A stretch of 64,000 bases of DNA. Source: Mucilaginibacter sp. SG564 (GTDB lineage Bacteria; Bacteroidota; Bacteroidia; Sphingobacteriales; Sphingobacteriaceae). The stretch lies in the NCBI RefSeq assembly GCF_013149275.1, contig NZ_JABGNA010000009.1:100753-164752 (forward strand), read 5' to 3'. Of this stretch, positions 54,664 through 62,550 are shown piece by piece. The notes below the pieces were generated by a model. The model was not told the DNA's origin. It did not search any database and saw only the letters and a list, made by a program, of their open reading frames with translations. Positions within the stretch are counted from its first letter, which is position 1, and the number at the start of each line of letters is the position of its first letter. The position numbers and the translations under genes were made by a program.

Positions 54664-55656
54664 TTAGGCGGCCAATATTTTTTCTATCTGCGCTAATTCA
54701 TCAGCAGAGAATGCGATATTATCCAAAGCCTTTAATGAGTCGGCCAGTTGTTCTGCACGGCTTGCGCCAATCAGTACCGAGGTTACCCGGTTGTCTTTCA
54801 ACAGCCAGGCCAGGGCCATTTGCGCCAGTGTCTGGTCGCGTTTCAGGGCCAGATCATTCAGTTGTTTGATCTGGGCTATCCGTTCAGGTGTTACCTGGTC
54901 TTTTTGCAGGAAACCGGTTGATTTGGCGGCTCTTGAATCTTCGGGAATACCGTGAAGATATTTGTTGGTCAACAAGCCTTGCGCCAAAGGTGAGAAAGGG
55001 ATACAGCCTACACCGGTATTACCCAGCACATCCAATAAACCTTCTTCCGGATCGCGTACAAACATGGAGTATTTGGGCTGATGGATGAGGCATGGTGTGC
55101 CCAGGTCTTTCAAAATTGCGATAGCTTTGGCTGCTTCTTGAGCCGGATAGTTGGAAATACCTGCATATAAGGCTTTGCCCTGACGAACGATCAGATCAAG
55201 CGCAGCCATGGTTTCTTCCAGCGGTGTTTCCGGATCCGGACGGTGGTGATAAAATATATCTACATAATCCAGCCCCATGCGTTTCAGGCTTTGATCTAAA
55301 CTGGCTACCAGGTACTTTTTGGAACCCCAGTCGCCGTAAGGGCCATCCCACATGGTATAACCAGCTTTGCTCGAGATGATCATCTCGTCGCGGTAGCCGC
55401 GGAAATCTTCTTTTAAAATACGACCAAAATTTTCTTCGGCAGAGCCCGGAGGCGGGCCATAGTTGTTGGCCAGGTCAAAGTGGGTGATGCCGCTGTCGAA
55501 AGCCAGGTGTAAAATTTTTCGGTAAGTTTCGGTTACATCTACGTGCCCGAAATTGTGCCACAAACCAAGCGAAATAGCCGGCAATTTAATACCGCTATGG
55601 CCGCAACGGCGATATTGCATTTTTTTGTATCTGTCTGTTGATGGTAGATATGTCAT
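54664..55656 (-). CDS. aldo/keto reductase, YghZ/Gpr-like
   Basis: The 330-residue TIM-barrel enzyme has DLANNYGPPPGSAEENFG with the catalytic Tyr, SSKAGYTMWDGPYG and FYHHRPDPETPLEETM. It matches the YghZ (L-glyceraldehyde 3-phosphate reductase) subfamily. Substrates may be methylglyoxal and related aldehydes. The start at 55656 (MTYLPSTDRYKKMQYRRCG) looks complete. Confidence 0.93.
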   Translation of the reverse strand: MTYLPSTDRYKKMQYRRCGHSGIKLPAISLGLWHNFGHVDVTETYRKILHLAFDSGITHFDLANNYGPPPGSAEENFGRILKEDFRGYRDEMIISSKAGYTMWDGPYGDWGSKKYLVASLDQSLKRMGLDYVDIFYHHRPDPETPLEETMAALDLIVRQGKALYAGISNYPAQEAAKAIAILKDLGTPCLIHQPKYSMFVRDPEEGLLDVLGNTGVGCIPFSPLAQGLLTNKYLHGIPEDSRAAKSTGFLQKDQVTPERIAQIKQLNDLALKRDQTLAQMALAWLLKDNRVTSVLIGASRAEQLADSLKALDNIAFSADELAQIEKILAA

Positions 55657-55761
55657 ATAAAATATGGGGATTATATTGTGGAGTAAAAATAGAATTTTAT
55701 GTAGATAACGGAAGTAAATTATTTGTTAAGTAGAACATCCGGGCTGACATATATTTCCCGC

Positions 55762-56037
55762 GTCATTGCGAGGGGCGAAGCAATCTCTATGCTATACAGA
55801 GCTGCTCTGCTCATCGAGAATTATTAATATTGATTATTTTCAATCGGTATTAATGAGCTCCCTCCGGTCGGTTGTCTTCGTTCCTCGCAATGACGCGCGG
55901 GGATAGAAGGATTTCATCCTCTTTCCGCCGCAGGAGAAGAGAGGGGCGACTAGCGAAGCGTAGTCGGGGTGAGTCGTTTCAGTAACAGGATTATCCCGCG
56001 CAAAAGATCTCTCCTCGTACCTCATTCGAGATGACAA
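55762..56037. repeat. REP-like element with an inner insertion, plus half elements
   Basis: Arms GTCATTGCGAGGGGCGAAGC (55762) and TTCGTTCCTCGCAATGAC (55877-55894) enclose an insertion at about 55818-55870. Then come CTCTTTCCGCCGCAGG (55919) and a half element AGATCTCTCCTCGTACCTCA to TGAC (56007-56036). The 55657-56052 spacer has no gene. Confidence 0.85.
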
Positions 56038-56052
56038 TTGAGTTTTATCGAG

Positions 56053-57363
56053 TTATACGATCTCCGCTACCACAAATGTGCTGCCGCCTGCAAATACCAG
56101 GTCTTGATCCGTAGCATTGGCCTGGGCTGCCAATAAAGCTGCTTTTACAGAGGGGTAGGTACTACCGTGTAGGCCAAAACTTTTTGCTTGCTGTTGCATG
56201 CTTTCGGCATCCAGTCCTCTTGGTATATCGGGTTTGCAGAAGTAATAGGTGGCATCTGTGGGTAGCATGGCCAGTACTTTGCTGATGTCCTTATCGTTCA
56301 CCATGCCTATCACAAAATGTAGTTGCTGGTAGTTAATCGCAGCTATATTTTTCAGTACTTCCTGTATGCCATCAGGATTGTGACCGGTATCGCAAATAGT
56401 GAGTGGGTTGGTACTTAATACCTCCCAGCGACCGTGCAGGCCGGTGAGCGTCTTTACCTGTTTTAACGCGGTGGTAATGTGTTCATCGGTTATTTCAAAA
56501 CCTTGTTTACGCAGTTCGTCAACAGCAGATAAAACACCCTTGATGTTTTTAAGCTGATAGGTGCCTGTAAGGTCGAGTGACATGGTAAGTGGTTGGTAGT
56601 GAGTGGCGAGTAGTGAGCGGCGAACCTCAATTGTTAAGAGGCTTGGACTTTCGGCCTTTCCGACTTCCGGACTTTCCGACTCGCGCCAAACCTCCGATGC
56701 AAAAGTGATTGGACTATCTTCCTGGTTCGCTTTATCGATGAAAACCTGTGCCGTTTCGGGTTGGGTTTCGCTGATCACTACGGGGATACCCGGCTTGATG
56801 ATACCTGCCTTTTCGCCGGCTATCAGTTGCAGAGTATCGCCCAGCATATTCATATGATCCCAGCCGATATTGGTAATAACAGAGAGGAGCGGGGTAATGA
56901 TGTTGGTGGAGTCTAAACGCCCGCCGAGGCCTACCTCGACTATAGCTATATCCACTTTCTCTTTAGCGAAAACATCAAAGGCCAGGGCTACGGTCATCTC
57001 AAAAAAGGAGGGTGCTATTTCCTCAAAATCGGTACGGCGGGTCGCGACAAAATCAATCACGGTTTGCTCACTGATCATTTGCCCGTTAATGCGAATGCGC
57101 TCCCTGAAATCTTTCAGGTGGGGCGATGTATATAGCCCGGTTTTATAGCCCGCGATTTGCAAAATGGCGGCCAGCATGTGCGATGTGGAACCCTTACCAT
57201 TGGTGCCTGCTATATGCACGCTTTTGAACTGATGCTGCGGATCGCCCAGTCGTTTGCAAAGCTCAATAGTATTGGTGAGATCCTTTTTAAAAGCCGAGGC
57301 CCCATCCCGCGTAAACATGGGGAGCTGAGTGTATAGATATTGGATGGTTTCGTTGTAATTCAT
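56053..57363 (-). CDS. folC: bifunctional folylpolyglutamate/dihydrofolate synthase
   Basis: The 436-residue enzyme has the Mur-ligase fold: VHIAGTNGKGSTSHMLAAIL (P-loop), DVFAKEKVDIAIVEVGLGGRLDSTN and ICDTGHNPDGIQEVL. It joins glutamate to folates and makes dihydrofolate. About residues 225-258 (bases 56589-56690) are encoded by short-word repeats (ESESPEVGKAESPSL, RRSLLATHYQ), an unusual insertion between FASEVWR and LTMSLDLTGTYQLKN. This stretch is not expected in the family. Cotranscribed downstream of tonB perhaps, with word repeats in the spacer. Confidence 0.94.
   Translation of the reverse strand: MNYNETIQYLYTQLPMFTRDGASAFKKDLTNTIELCKRLGDPQHQFKSVHIAGTNGKGSTSHMLAAILQIAGYKTGLYTSPHLKDFRERIRINGQMISEQTVIDFVATRRTDFEEIAPSFFEMTVALAFDVFAKEKVDIAIVEVGLGGRLDSTNIITPLLSVITNIGWDHMNMLGDTLQLIAGEKAGIIKPGIPVVISETQPETAQVFIDKANQEDSPITFASEVWRESESPEVGKAESPSLLTIEVRRSLLATHYQPLTMSLDLTGTYQLKNIKGVLSAVDELRKQGFEITDEHITTALKQVKTLTGLHGRWEVLSTNPLTICDTGHNPDGIQEVLKNIAAINYQQLHFVIGMVNDKDISKVLAMLPTDATYYFCKPDIPRGLDAESMQQQAKSFGLHGSTYPSVKAALLAAQANATDQDLVFAGGSTFVVAEIV
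56589..56690. repeat. two short-word repeats in frame inside folC
   Basis: TAGTGAGTGGCGAGTAGTGAG-like words (56595-56620) and GGACTTTCGGCCTTTCCGAC-like words (56645-56682). The reading frame stays open; the first family also occurs at 16966-16987. Confidence 0.7.
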
Positions 57364-57371
57364 GGTTGCAG

Positions 57372-57520
57372 TGGCCCATAGTCGATAGACTATAGCTATG
57401 GCGAATATTCAACAAACTTATAAATAAATTTATTGCTGTGGTTTACAGAATACAGGTGCTTGTGAAAATGTGGTAAATCAATGATACAACCCTTTCTATG
57501 GTCTATCGTCCATCAACTAT
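57372..57520. repeat. GGTCTATCG-type word repeats
   Basis: CCATAGTCGATAGACTATAGC (57377-57397, shorter words) and CTATGGTCTATCG (57496-57508) are in the folC-tonB spacer; they resemble the words around the S23 gene. Confidence 0.65.
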
Positions 57521-57529
57521 TGAGCAAGC

Positions 57530-58342
57530 TTAGTTTACCTTAAATACAAATACCACGGAGCCTTTCTGGGTATCAGGAGCGGTATCCAGCGAGGTGATGC
57601 GGGCATTTCGTACGGCATCCTCGCATTTCTGGATCAGGTTATAATCAGATATTGTGGTTCCGCGGCCAGCCTTGGCGTAGGTTACATTACCGGCCTTGTC
57701 TACCTGTATATCTATCACTACTTTACCTGTAAAACGGTTACCGTCATCCACATTGGGTTTACTAACAAAGTTACGTGCCGATAGGTTAAGGTTACCGCCA
57801 TTGCCAGATCCCGTTCCGTTATAATTATTGGTGAGTGTTGTACCTGTGGGCTTGCCCTGGTTACCTGGTGTATTGCCGGTTCCGTCGCCTTCGCCGGTGC
57901 CTGTTGTGGCCTTGCCTTTATATAAAGCGTTTTGGTTCACGGTTGGTTTGGGCTGTGTTTTGGTAGGCTGCGGAGTAGCTACGGTATTGCTTGGCTTTTT
58001 TGTTGGGGCGGCCACTTCCGGGGCGTCCTCGGTATTTTGGGTCACCACTGTTTTGTCGCTGCTTTGCGGCGTGGGCTTATCCTCGGTGGGCTTTTCGTGG
58101 GTAACTTTATCCGGTTTGGTATTGTTGGCCTTTTCGGCAACCGAAGGCTCTTCGGTGCTCATATAATCATTACCTGTACCTTCATCAACAGTCCCGTAAT
58201 TTACAAGTATGCCCCCTGTACCTTCTTCCTGTTTGGGCGGGTTTTGAAACACGATAAAATAACAGGCAGCTATAAGCACAGCCAGAATAATGCCTGTTGC
58301 CGCGAACGCCTTTGGATAGTTATTTTCTTCTCTGTATTCCAT
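57530..58342 (-). CDS. tonB: TonB-like energy transducer
   Basis: The 270-residue protein has one N-terminal helix (about 10-32), a long Pro/Thr/Lys/Gly-rich linker (about 50-185) and a C-terminal TonB-like domain (VVIDIQVDKAGNVTYAKAGRGT, ending VVFVFKVN). It should link ExbB/ExbD energy to outer-membrane receptors. It follows exbD, with a hairpin-forming TATCAAG repeat between them. Confidence 0.9.
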   Translation of the reverse strand: MEYREENNYPKAFAATGIILAVLIAACYFIVFQNPPKQEEGTGGILVNYGTVDEGTGNDYMSTEEPSVAEKANNTKPDKVTHEKPTEDKPTPQSSDKTVVTQNTEDAPEVAAPTKKPSNTVATPQPTKTQPKPTVNQNALYKGKATTGTGEGDGTGNTPGNQGKPTGTTLTNNYNGTGSGNGGNLNLSARNFVSKPNVDDGNRFTGKVVIDIQVDKAGNVTYAKAGRGTTISDYNLIQKCEDAVRNARITSLDTAPDTQKGSVVFVFKVN

Positions 58343-58361
58343 TTTTTAGTATCACGTAGTT

Positions 58362-58447
58362 AGTATCAAGTAGCTAGTATCAAGTATCAATATTTTTTGT
58401 GGTCGACTTTTAAATGTCGTGATACTTGATACTAGCTACTTGATACT
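58362..58447. repeat. TATCAAG inverted repeat, copy 4
   Basis: Arms 58362-58389 and 58420-58447 are perfect 28-base complements. The right arm covers two of three bases of the exbD stop codon (58446-58448). It lies between exbD and tonB in one operon. Confidence 0.95.
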
Positions 58448-58844
58448 ATTTTGGTTCTGTTGCCAGAACGAGTTTGATGTTTAATTTTTGTGCTATATCC
58501 ATTACCTGTACCACATCCTGTATGGCTACGGTTTTGTCCACGTATAAAACAATGGTGAGTTCTGTTGCCACGGTTTTATAGCCCGCCAGGGTAGTTTGCA
58601 GGGCATCTACCGGAACTTCCTTTTTATCAACGTAGTACTTCAGATCCTTGGTTACCGACACGGTGATGGTTTTTTTGGATACCGATTGCCCGCTTGATGA
58701 TTTAGGCAGTACCAGTTTAATCACGTTGGGGTTGGTTACTGTTGACGCGATGAGGAAAAACAGAAGCAGGAAGAACATGATGTCGTTCATGGCAGAGGTA
58801 TGAACCTCTGCCGATGCACCTCTATGTCTTTTTCTTAAATTCAT
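58446..58844 (-). CDS. exbD: ExbD-type biopolymer transport protein
   Basis: The 132-residue protein has one membrane helix (about 18-38, NDIMFFLLLFFLIAS) and a periplasmic domain (KDLKYYVDKKEVPVDALQ, IVLYVDKTVAIQDVVQVM). It pairs with ExbB as the proton channel of the TonB system. It overlaps exbB by 4 bases, and its stop codon sits in a word repeat. Confidence 0.93.
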   Translation of the reverse strand: MNLRKRHRGASAEVHTSAMNDIMFFLLLFFLIASTVTNPNVIKLVLPKSSSGQSVSKKTITVSVTKDLKYYVDKKEVPVDALQTTLAGYKTVATELTIVLYVDKTVAIQDVVQVMDIAQKLNIKLVLATEPK

Positions 58845-59554
58845 TTGCTCGGCTCCTCTAACAGGTCAATAAATTCAATAGCATCTGTCTCCAGGCTCAA
58901 AATTACCTTATCAACCATCATATTCAAAATATGGTAACATACATAAGCCACAATACCCACCATTAAGCCGGCGGCTGATGTAACCATTTTTACGTATAAA
59001 CCACCAGATATAACACCCATGCTGATGTTATCGGTTTTAGAAATATCATAAAAGATCTTGATTACCCCGGCAATGGTACCCAGGAACCCAAACATGGGCG
59101 CGATGCCTGCTACGATACCCAGGATGCCGATGTTCTTTTCCAATTTGGATACTTCTAGTTTGCCTACGTTTTCAATAGCACCCTCGATATCTTTAATAGG
59201 GCGACCGATACGCAACAATCCCTTTTGCAGCATACGGCCCAGCGGCGAATTATTATTGCGGCAAAGTGCAATGGCCGCTTCCAGGTTACCAGAGTGGATA
59301 CTGGAGCGTACCTGCAGCATCAGATTGGCCTCGTTTTTAGAGGCTTTGCGAATAGTAAAATAGCGTTCAAAAAATATAACCAAACCTAAAACAGCCAAAA
59401 TACCTATGGGAACCATCACCCAACCGCCTTTGATCAAAAGATCACCAAAACGCAGCTCTTCGGGTTGTGTAGTAATCGGTTGAGTAATATGGCCTGCGGT
59501 GTCTGCTAAATGTTTCGCGGTATCTGCCATCTGCTGAATCAATAATAATGTCAT
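58841..59554 (-). CDS. exbB: ExbB/TolQ/MotA-type proton channel
   Basis: The 237-residue protein has three helices: WVMVPIGILAVLGLVIFFERYF, APMFGFLGTIAGVIKIFYDI and KMVTSAAGLMVGIVAYVCYHIL. It overlaps exbD by 4 bases and the SPOR gene by 4 bases, so the three are translated in step. It is the proton channel for TonB energy transfer. Confidence 0.94.
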   Translation of the reverse strand: MTLLLIQQMADTAKHLADTAGHITQPITTQPEELRFGDLLIKGGWVMVPIGILAVLGLVIFFERYFTIRKASKNEANLMLQVRSSIHSGNLEAAIALCRNNNSPLGRMLQKGLLRIGRPIKDIEGAIENVGKLEVSKLEKNIGILGIVAGIAPMFGFLGTIAGVIKIFYDISKTDNISMGVISGGLYVKMVTSAAGLMVGIVAYVCYHILNMMVDKVILSLETDAIEFIDLLEEPSK

Positions 59555-60624
59555 TTCTTTTCGTTAATTTCTTGACTGTATGAGTCTTTGCTTATTTTTT
59601 TCTCTTTTATTAATTTAAGTCTTTCGGCTTCTGCCTCGGCAGATGTGGCAAAACTACCAATGATTACTTTTATACGTTTGCCTGAGCCAGGGGCATGCCA
59701 TGTGCGGGCATCAACACCTACACTTTTGTATATTTTAACCGCTTCATTACTTTTGGTCTGCGTTTTAAACGAACCGGCGAAGATAACATATTCGGGTTTA
59801 CCAGTATCAGCAGCAGCTACTGTTTTCTTTAACGCCGTATCGGGTTTAGAAATTGCCTTAGCCTGGGTATCCAGGATAGGAGCAGCTGTTTTATTGCTGT
59901 CATCAGCACTATCCGCTGCAGCAGCGGGTTTTGTTTTAGGTTGCTCGGTGCCTGGTTTTGCCGGTTGCTTCATAAAGCTGAATAAAGCCGGGTTATATTT
60001 ATAAAGCCCGAATGCTGCTGCCGCGATAATCACCAGGATGATAAGCGCGATAAGCCACGGACTTGTTGAACGTGTTTTTTCTTCAGTCTCCTCGTCCTCA
60101 TATACCTCGGGTTGGTCGGCAGTTGGCGCGGGAGAGGTGCTGACTGGAGCAATAGGTTGCGGTGCTACCGTGAATGGTAATGGTGCCGGAACCGGACTTT
60201 CGGGCCCTTTTTCCGGATTAAGTTTTTTGATAGGTATCGGCGTGAGGCCGTAAAACTCTGGTCCTTCGTTATGGTTTTCGCCGGCTTTAAAAGTTATTTC
60301 CCCATTATTGGTATAAAACCAGCCCAGGCTGGCAAAGGGGACCTCTTTAAAAGCGGCATCCTGCTTTAGGGAGGTAATATACTTTTCGGTAAAATATTTT
60401 GATGATGCCAGCGATATGTTTTTCTTTTGGGCGATATGCTCTACCAGTGTATCATCGTCAAACGGATCCGGACTGAATTGTACCTGGTAACCGGGCGGAT
60501 ATAGCTTGCCTTCGACGCTGTTATAATAACCATTTACACGCACTTGTGTAAAAGAACCCAGGCCTGGCACACCTACTTTACTATGCCGGCCTAAGAGTTC
60601 GCTTAAATAATTGGCTATATCCAT
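59551..60624 (-). CDS. HU-domain and SPOR-domain envelope protein
   Basis: The 357-residue protein has an N-terminal HU/CCDC81-like domain (about 1-55; SELLGRHSKVGVPGLGSFTQVRV), a second similar unit (about 60-110), a proline-rich linker, one helix (about 190-212, WLIALIILVIIAAAAFGLY) and a C-terminal SPOR domain (about 275-350; EYVIFAGSFKTQTKSNEAVKIYKS). SPOR domains bind denuded peptidoglycan at division sites. The HU part inside the cell and SPOR part outside suggest a link between DNA or cytosol and the wall. It is in the exbB operon. Confidence 0.9.
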   Translation of the reverse strand: MDIANYLSELLGRHSKVGVPGLGSFTQVRVNGYYNSVEGKLYPPGYQVQFSPDPFDDDTLVEHIAQKKNISLASSKYFTEKYITSLKQDAAFKEVPFASLGWFYTNNGEITFKAGENHNEGPEFYGLTPIPIKKLNPEKGPESPVPAPLPFTVAPQPIAPVSTSPAPTADQPEVYEDEETEEKTRSTSPWLIALIILVIIAAAAFGLYKYNPALFSFMKQPAKPGTEQPKTKPAAAADSADDSNKTAAPILDTQAKAISKPDTALKKTVAAADTGKPEYVIFAGSFKTQTKSNEAVKIYKSVGVDARTWHAPGSGKRIKVIIGSFATSAEAEAERLKLIKEKKISKDSYSQEINEKK

Positions 60625-60662
60625 TCGCTAAAAATACGGTTAATTATAAAACATCAAAAGGC

Positions 60663-62516
60663 TTAAAAAGAATACCCTACGCCGCCAAAGATATTAAATC
60701 CGTAGTTAGGGTAGTATAACCAGTTTTGATAACTGGTGCTTAAAATGTTATTAGCCTGTACAAATACGGTTATCTGACGGGTAGCCTTGTATTGAACACC
60801 GCCACTTAAGTCGGCAAACGAAGCTATCGGTTTTTGAACCAGAGTTGATGTACCACCTGTAGTGGTAAATGTTCTGTCGTTTGTTGATCCGCGGAACAAT
60901 AACGAACCGGTAATGCTTACCTGCTTGTTGATATTGATAGATGTACCAGCGGTTAACAAAAACTTAGGCAGGTTCCAGGGTTGTGCCTCGGAAGCCATCT
61001 GATAATCCTTGATCTCTACGCGACCAAAGATGTTAAAATCATCGCTGGCTTTAAAGTCAAGCTCACCGTTAAAACCGTTCACGCGGGCCTTTCCATCATC
61101 ATATATCACCTTGAATTTGTTCACTTCGGCGTCGAAATTGCTTACCAGCAGCGGCATGTTCTTCACGCTGTTGCGAAATACCGATGCCTTGAAGCTTAAG
61201 CCTGGAGCAAGAGTACCTTTTAAGCCCGCGCTAAGATCCAGCTGGTCAACTGAGTTTTTGATGTCGATATTTTGACCAAGGAAAGGATTGATGTAGGCCA
61301 GATCATGCAGGGATGTGCGGTTGATATCGCCTTTGGCTTCAACAAACAAACGTACATATTTCGGGATCACCTGTACCTCCAATTTAGCGGCAGGGAAGAT
61401 ATAGAACTTGCCAAATTCGCCAAATTCCTTCTCGATATTTACACCCGCGTCAATCTTATAATTAGTACCCTGGAATTTAATATAAGGGTTTAAGCGCAAA
61501 ATATTATTGCTGATTTTGTAAAGGCTATCTTTCTGTGAGTTAATGTCCACCGAACCGCTCAAGCCCGCATAAAATTGTTTTACAGTTTGGTTGATAAAGC
61601 CCGAGATCACGAAGTTGTTTTCTCTGGCCTGGTAAGCGTTGCTAAAAGCATAACCTTTTATTTTCAGTGCATAGGTAAAATCGTTTTCGACATCCTTATA
61701 ATTTTTGGCCAGCTCGGCTTCGGCGCCAATGGTGTTAAAATGCTGTTTACCGGGAACAAATGTGCTTACCGGGGGAACAGATTGATCATACCCGTAAAAG
61801 TTGGTACCCATACGATTATAGGTGATGCGGCCGCTGATATTATTACCTCCCAAAATGCTTTTGCCAAATACGCCTACATCATCTTTGCTCTGGCTTTGCT
61901 TTTCTAACGAGCCCGATTGCGAAAAATGTTTTAAATACCCACCAACTTGCAATGCTTGGTCACGGCCATTGGAGAAATAAGCTTCACCAAAGAGCGATTT
62001 CAGATTTCCGGCGCCTACTTTCACATAGTTATTCAGCAAAACGGAATCCTGTTCGGCTGGCCTTTTCATGGCCTCCAACTGCCTGATCTCGGAGTTTTGC
62101 TCTTGCCGTTTATCCAGCGGAGTATATACCAGTGGCGCTTTAAACGGTACTTTATCTTCCAGGTCGGGATTGCGGCGTATTTTCACCGCATCGGCCAGTA
62201 CCGGTTTGTAAGCGGTAGTTACTACAATCTCTTCAGAAAGGCTGCCACCGTTATCGGCATTAGTACCATTGCCACCTTTTTTGGTAGTATCAGCGGCTGA
62301 TTTTGCAGCGGCATCACCCAAATTTTTTGATGATGCTGATTTTTTAGGTGCGGTAGTTTTAGTCGCAGGCTTTTTAGCTGCCGGTTTTGCCGGTGCTTTT
62401 TTCGCAGCGGTTTTTGTTGTAGCCTTTTTGGCCTGTTTCTTTGTTTGCGCTTGTGCAGGGACAAAGTATAATGCTATTATTAAGGTAAGCAGCGTATAGA
62501 TATATTTTAATTTCAT
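60663..62516 (-). CDS. outer-membrane beta-barrel protein, TonB-dependent receptor-like
   Basis: ATG 62516 (MKLKYIYTLL) gives a 617-residue protein with signal peptide, an Ala/Lys-rich tract (KKQAKKATTKTAAKKAPAKP), a plug-like start (EEIVVTTAYKPVLADAVKIRR) and a barrel ending GYSF. It lacks a regulatory repeat at the start. The Lys/Ala tract is unusual for an exported mature N-terminus. It is directly downstream of the TPR gene and upstream of the HU-SPOR gene, so the three may be one envelope unit. Confidence 0.75.
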   Translation of the reverse strand: MKLKYIYTLLTLIIALYFVPAQAQTKKQAKKATTKTAAKKAPAKPAAKKPATKTTAPKKSASSKNLGDAAAKSAADTTKKGGNGTNADNGGSLSEEIVVTTAYKPVLADAVKIRRNPDLEDKVPFKAPLVYTPLDKRQEQNSEIRQLEAMKRPAEQDSVLLNNYVKVGAGNLKSLFGEAYFSNGRDQALQVGGYLKHFSQSGSLEKQSQSKDDVGVFGKSILGGNNISGRITYNRMGTNFYGYDQSVPPVSTFVPGKQHFNTIGAEAELAKNYKDVENDFTYALKIKGYAFSNAYQARENNFVISGFINQTVKQFYAGLSGSVDINSQKDSLYKISNNILRLNPYIKFQGTNYKIDAGVNIEKEFGEFGKFYIFPAAKLEVQVIPKYVRLFVEAKGDINRTSLHDLAYINPFLGQNIDIKNSVDQLDLSAGLKGTLAPGLSFKASVFRNSVKNMPLLVSNFDAEVNKFKVIYDDGKARVNGFNGELDFKASDDFNIFGRVEIKDYQMASEAQPWNLPKFLLTAGTSININKQVSITGSLLFRGSTNDRTFTTTGGTSTLVQKPIASFADLSGGVQYKATRQITVFVQANNILSTSYQNWLYYPNYGFNIFGGVGYSF

Positions 62517-62550
62517 TGCTTGTCTTTTTATATTATTCTTTGCCATCCTG

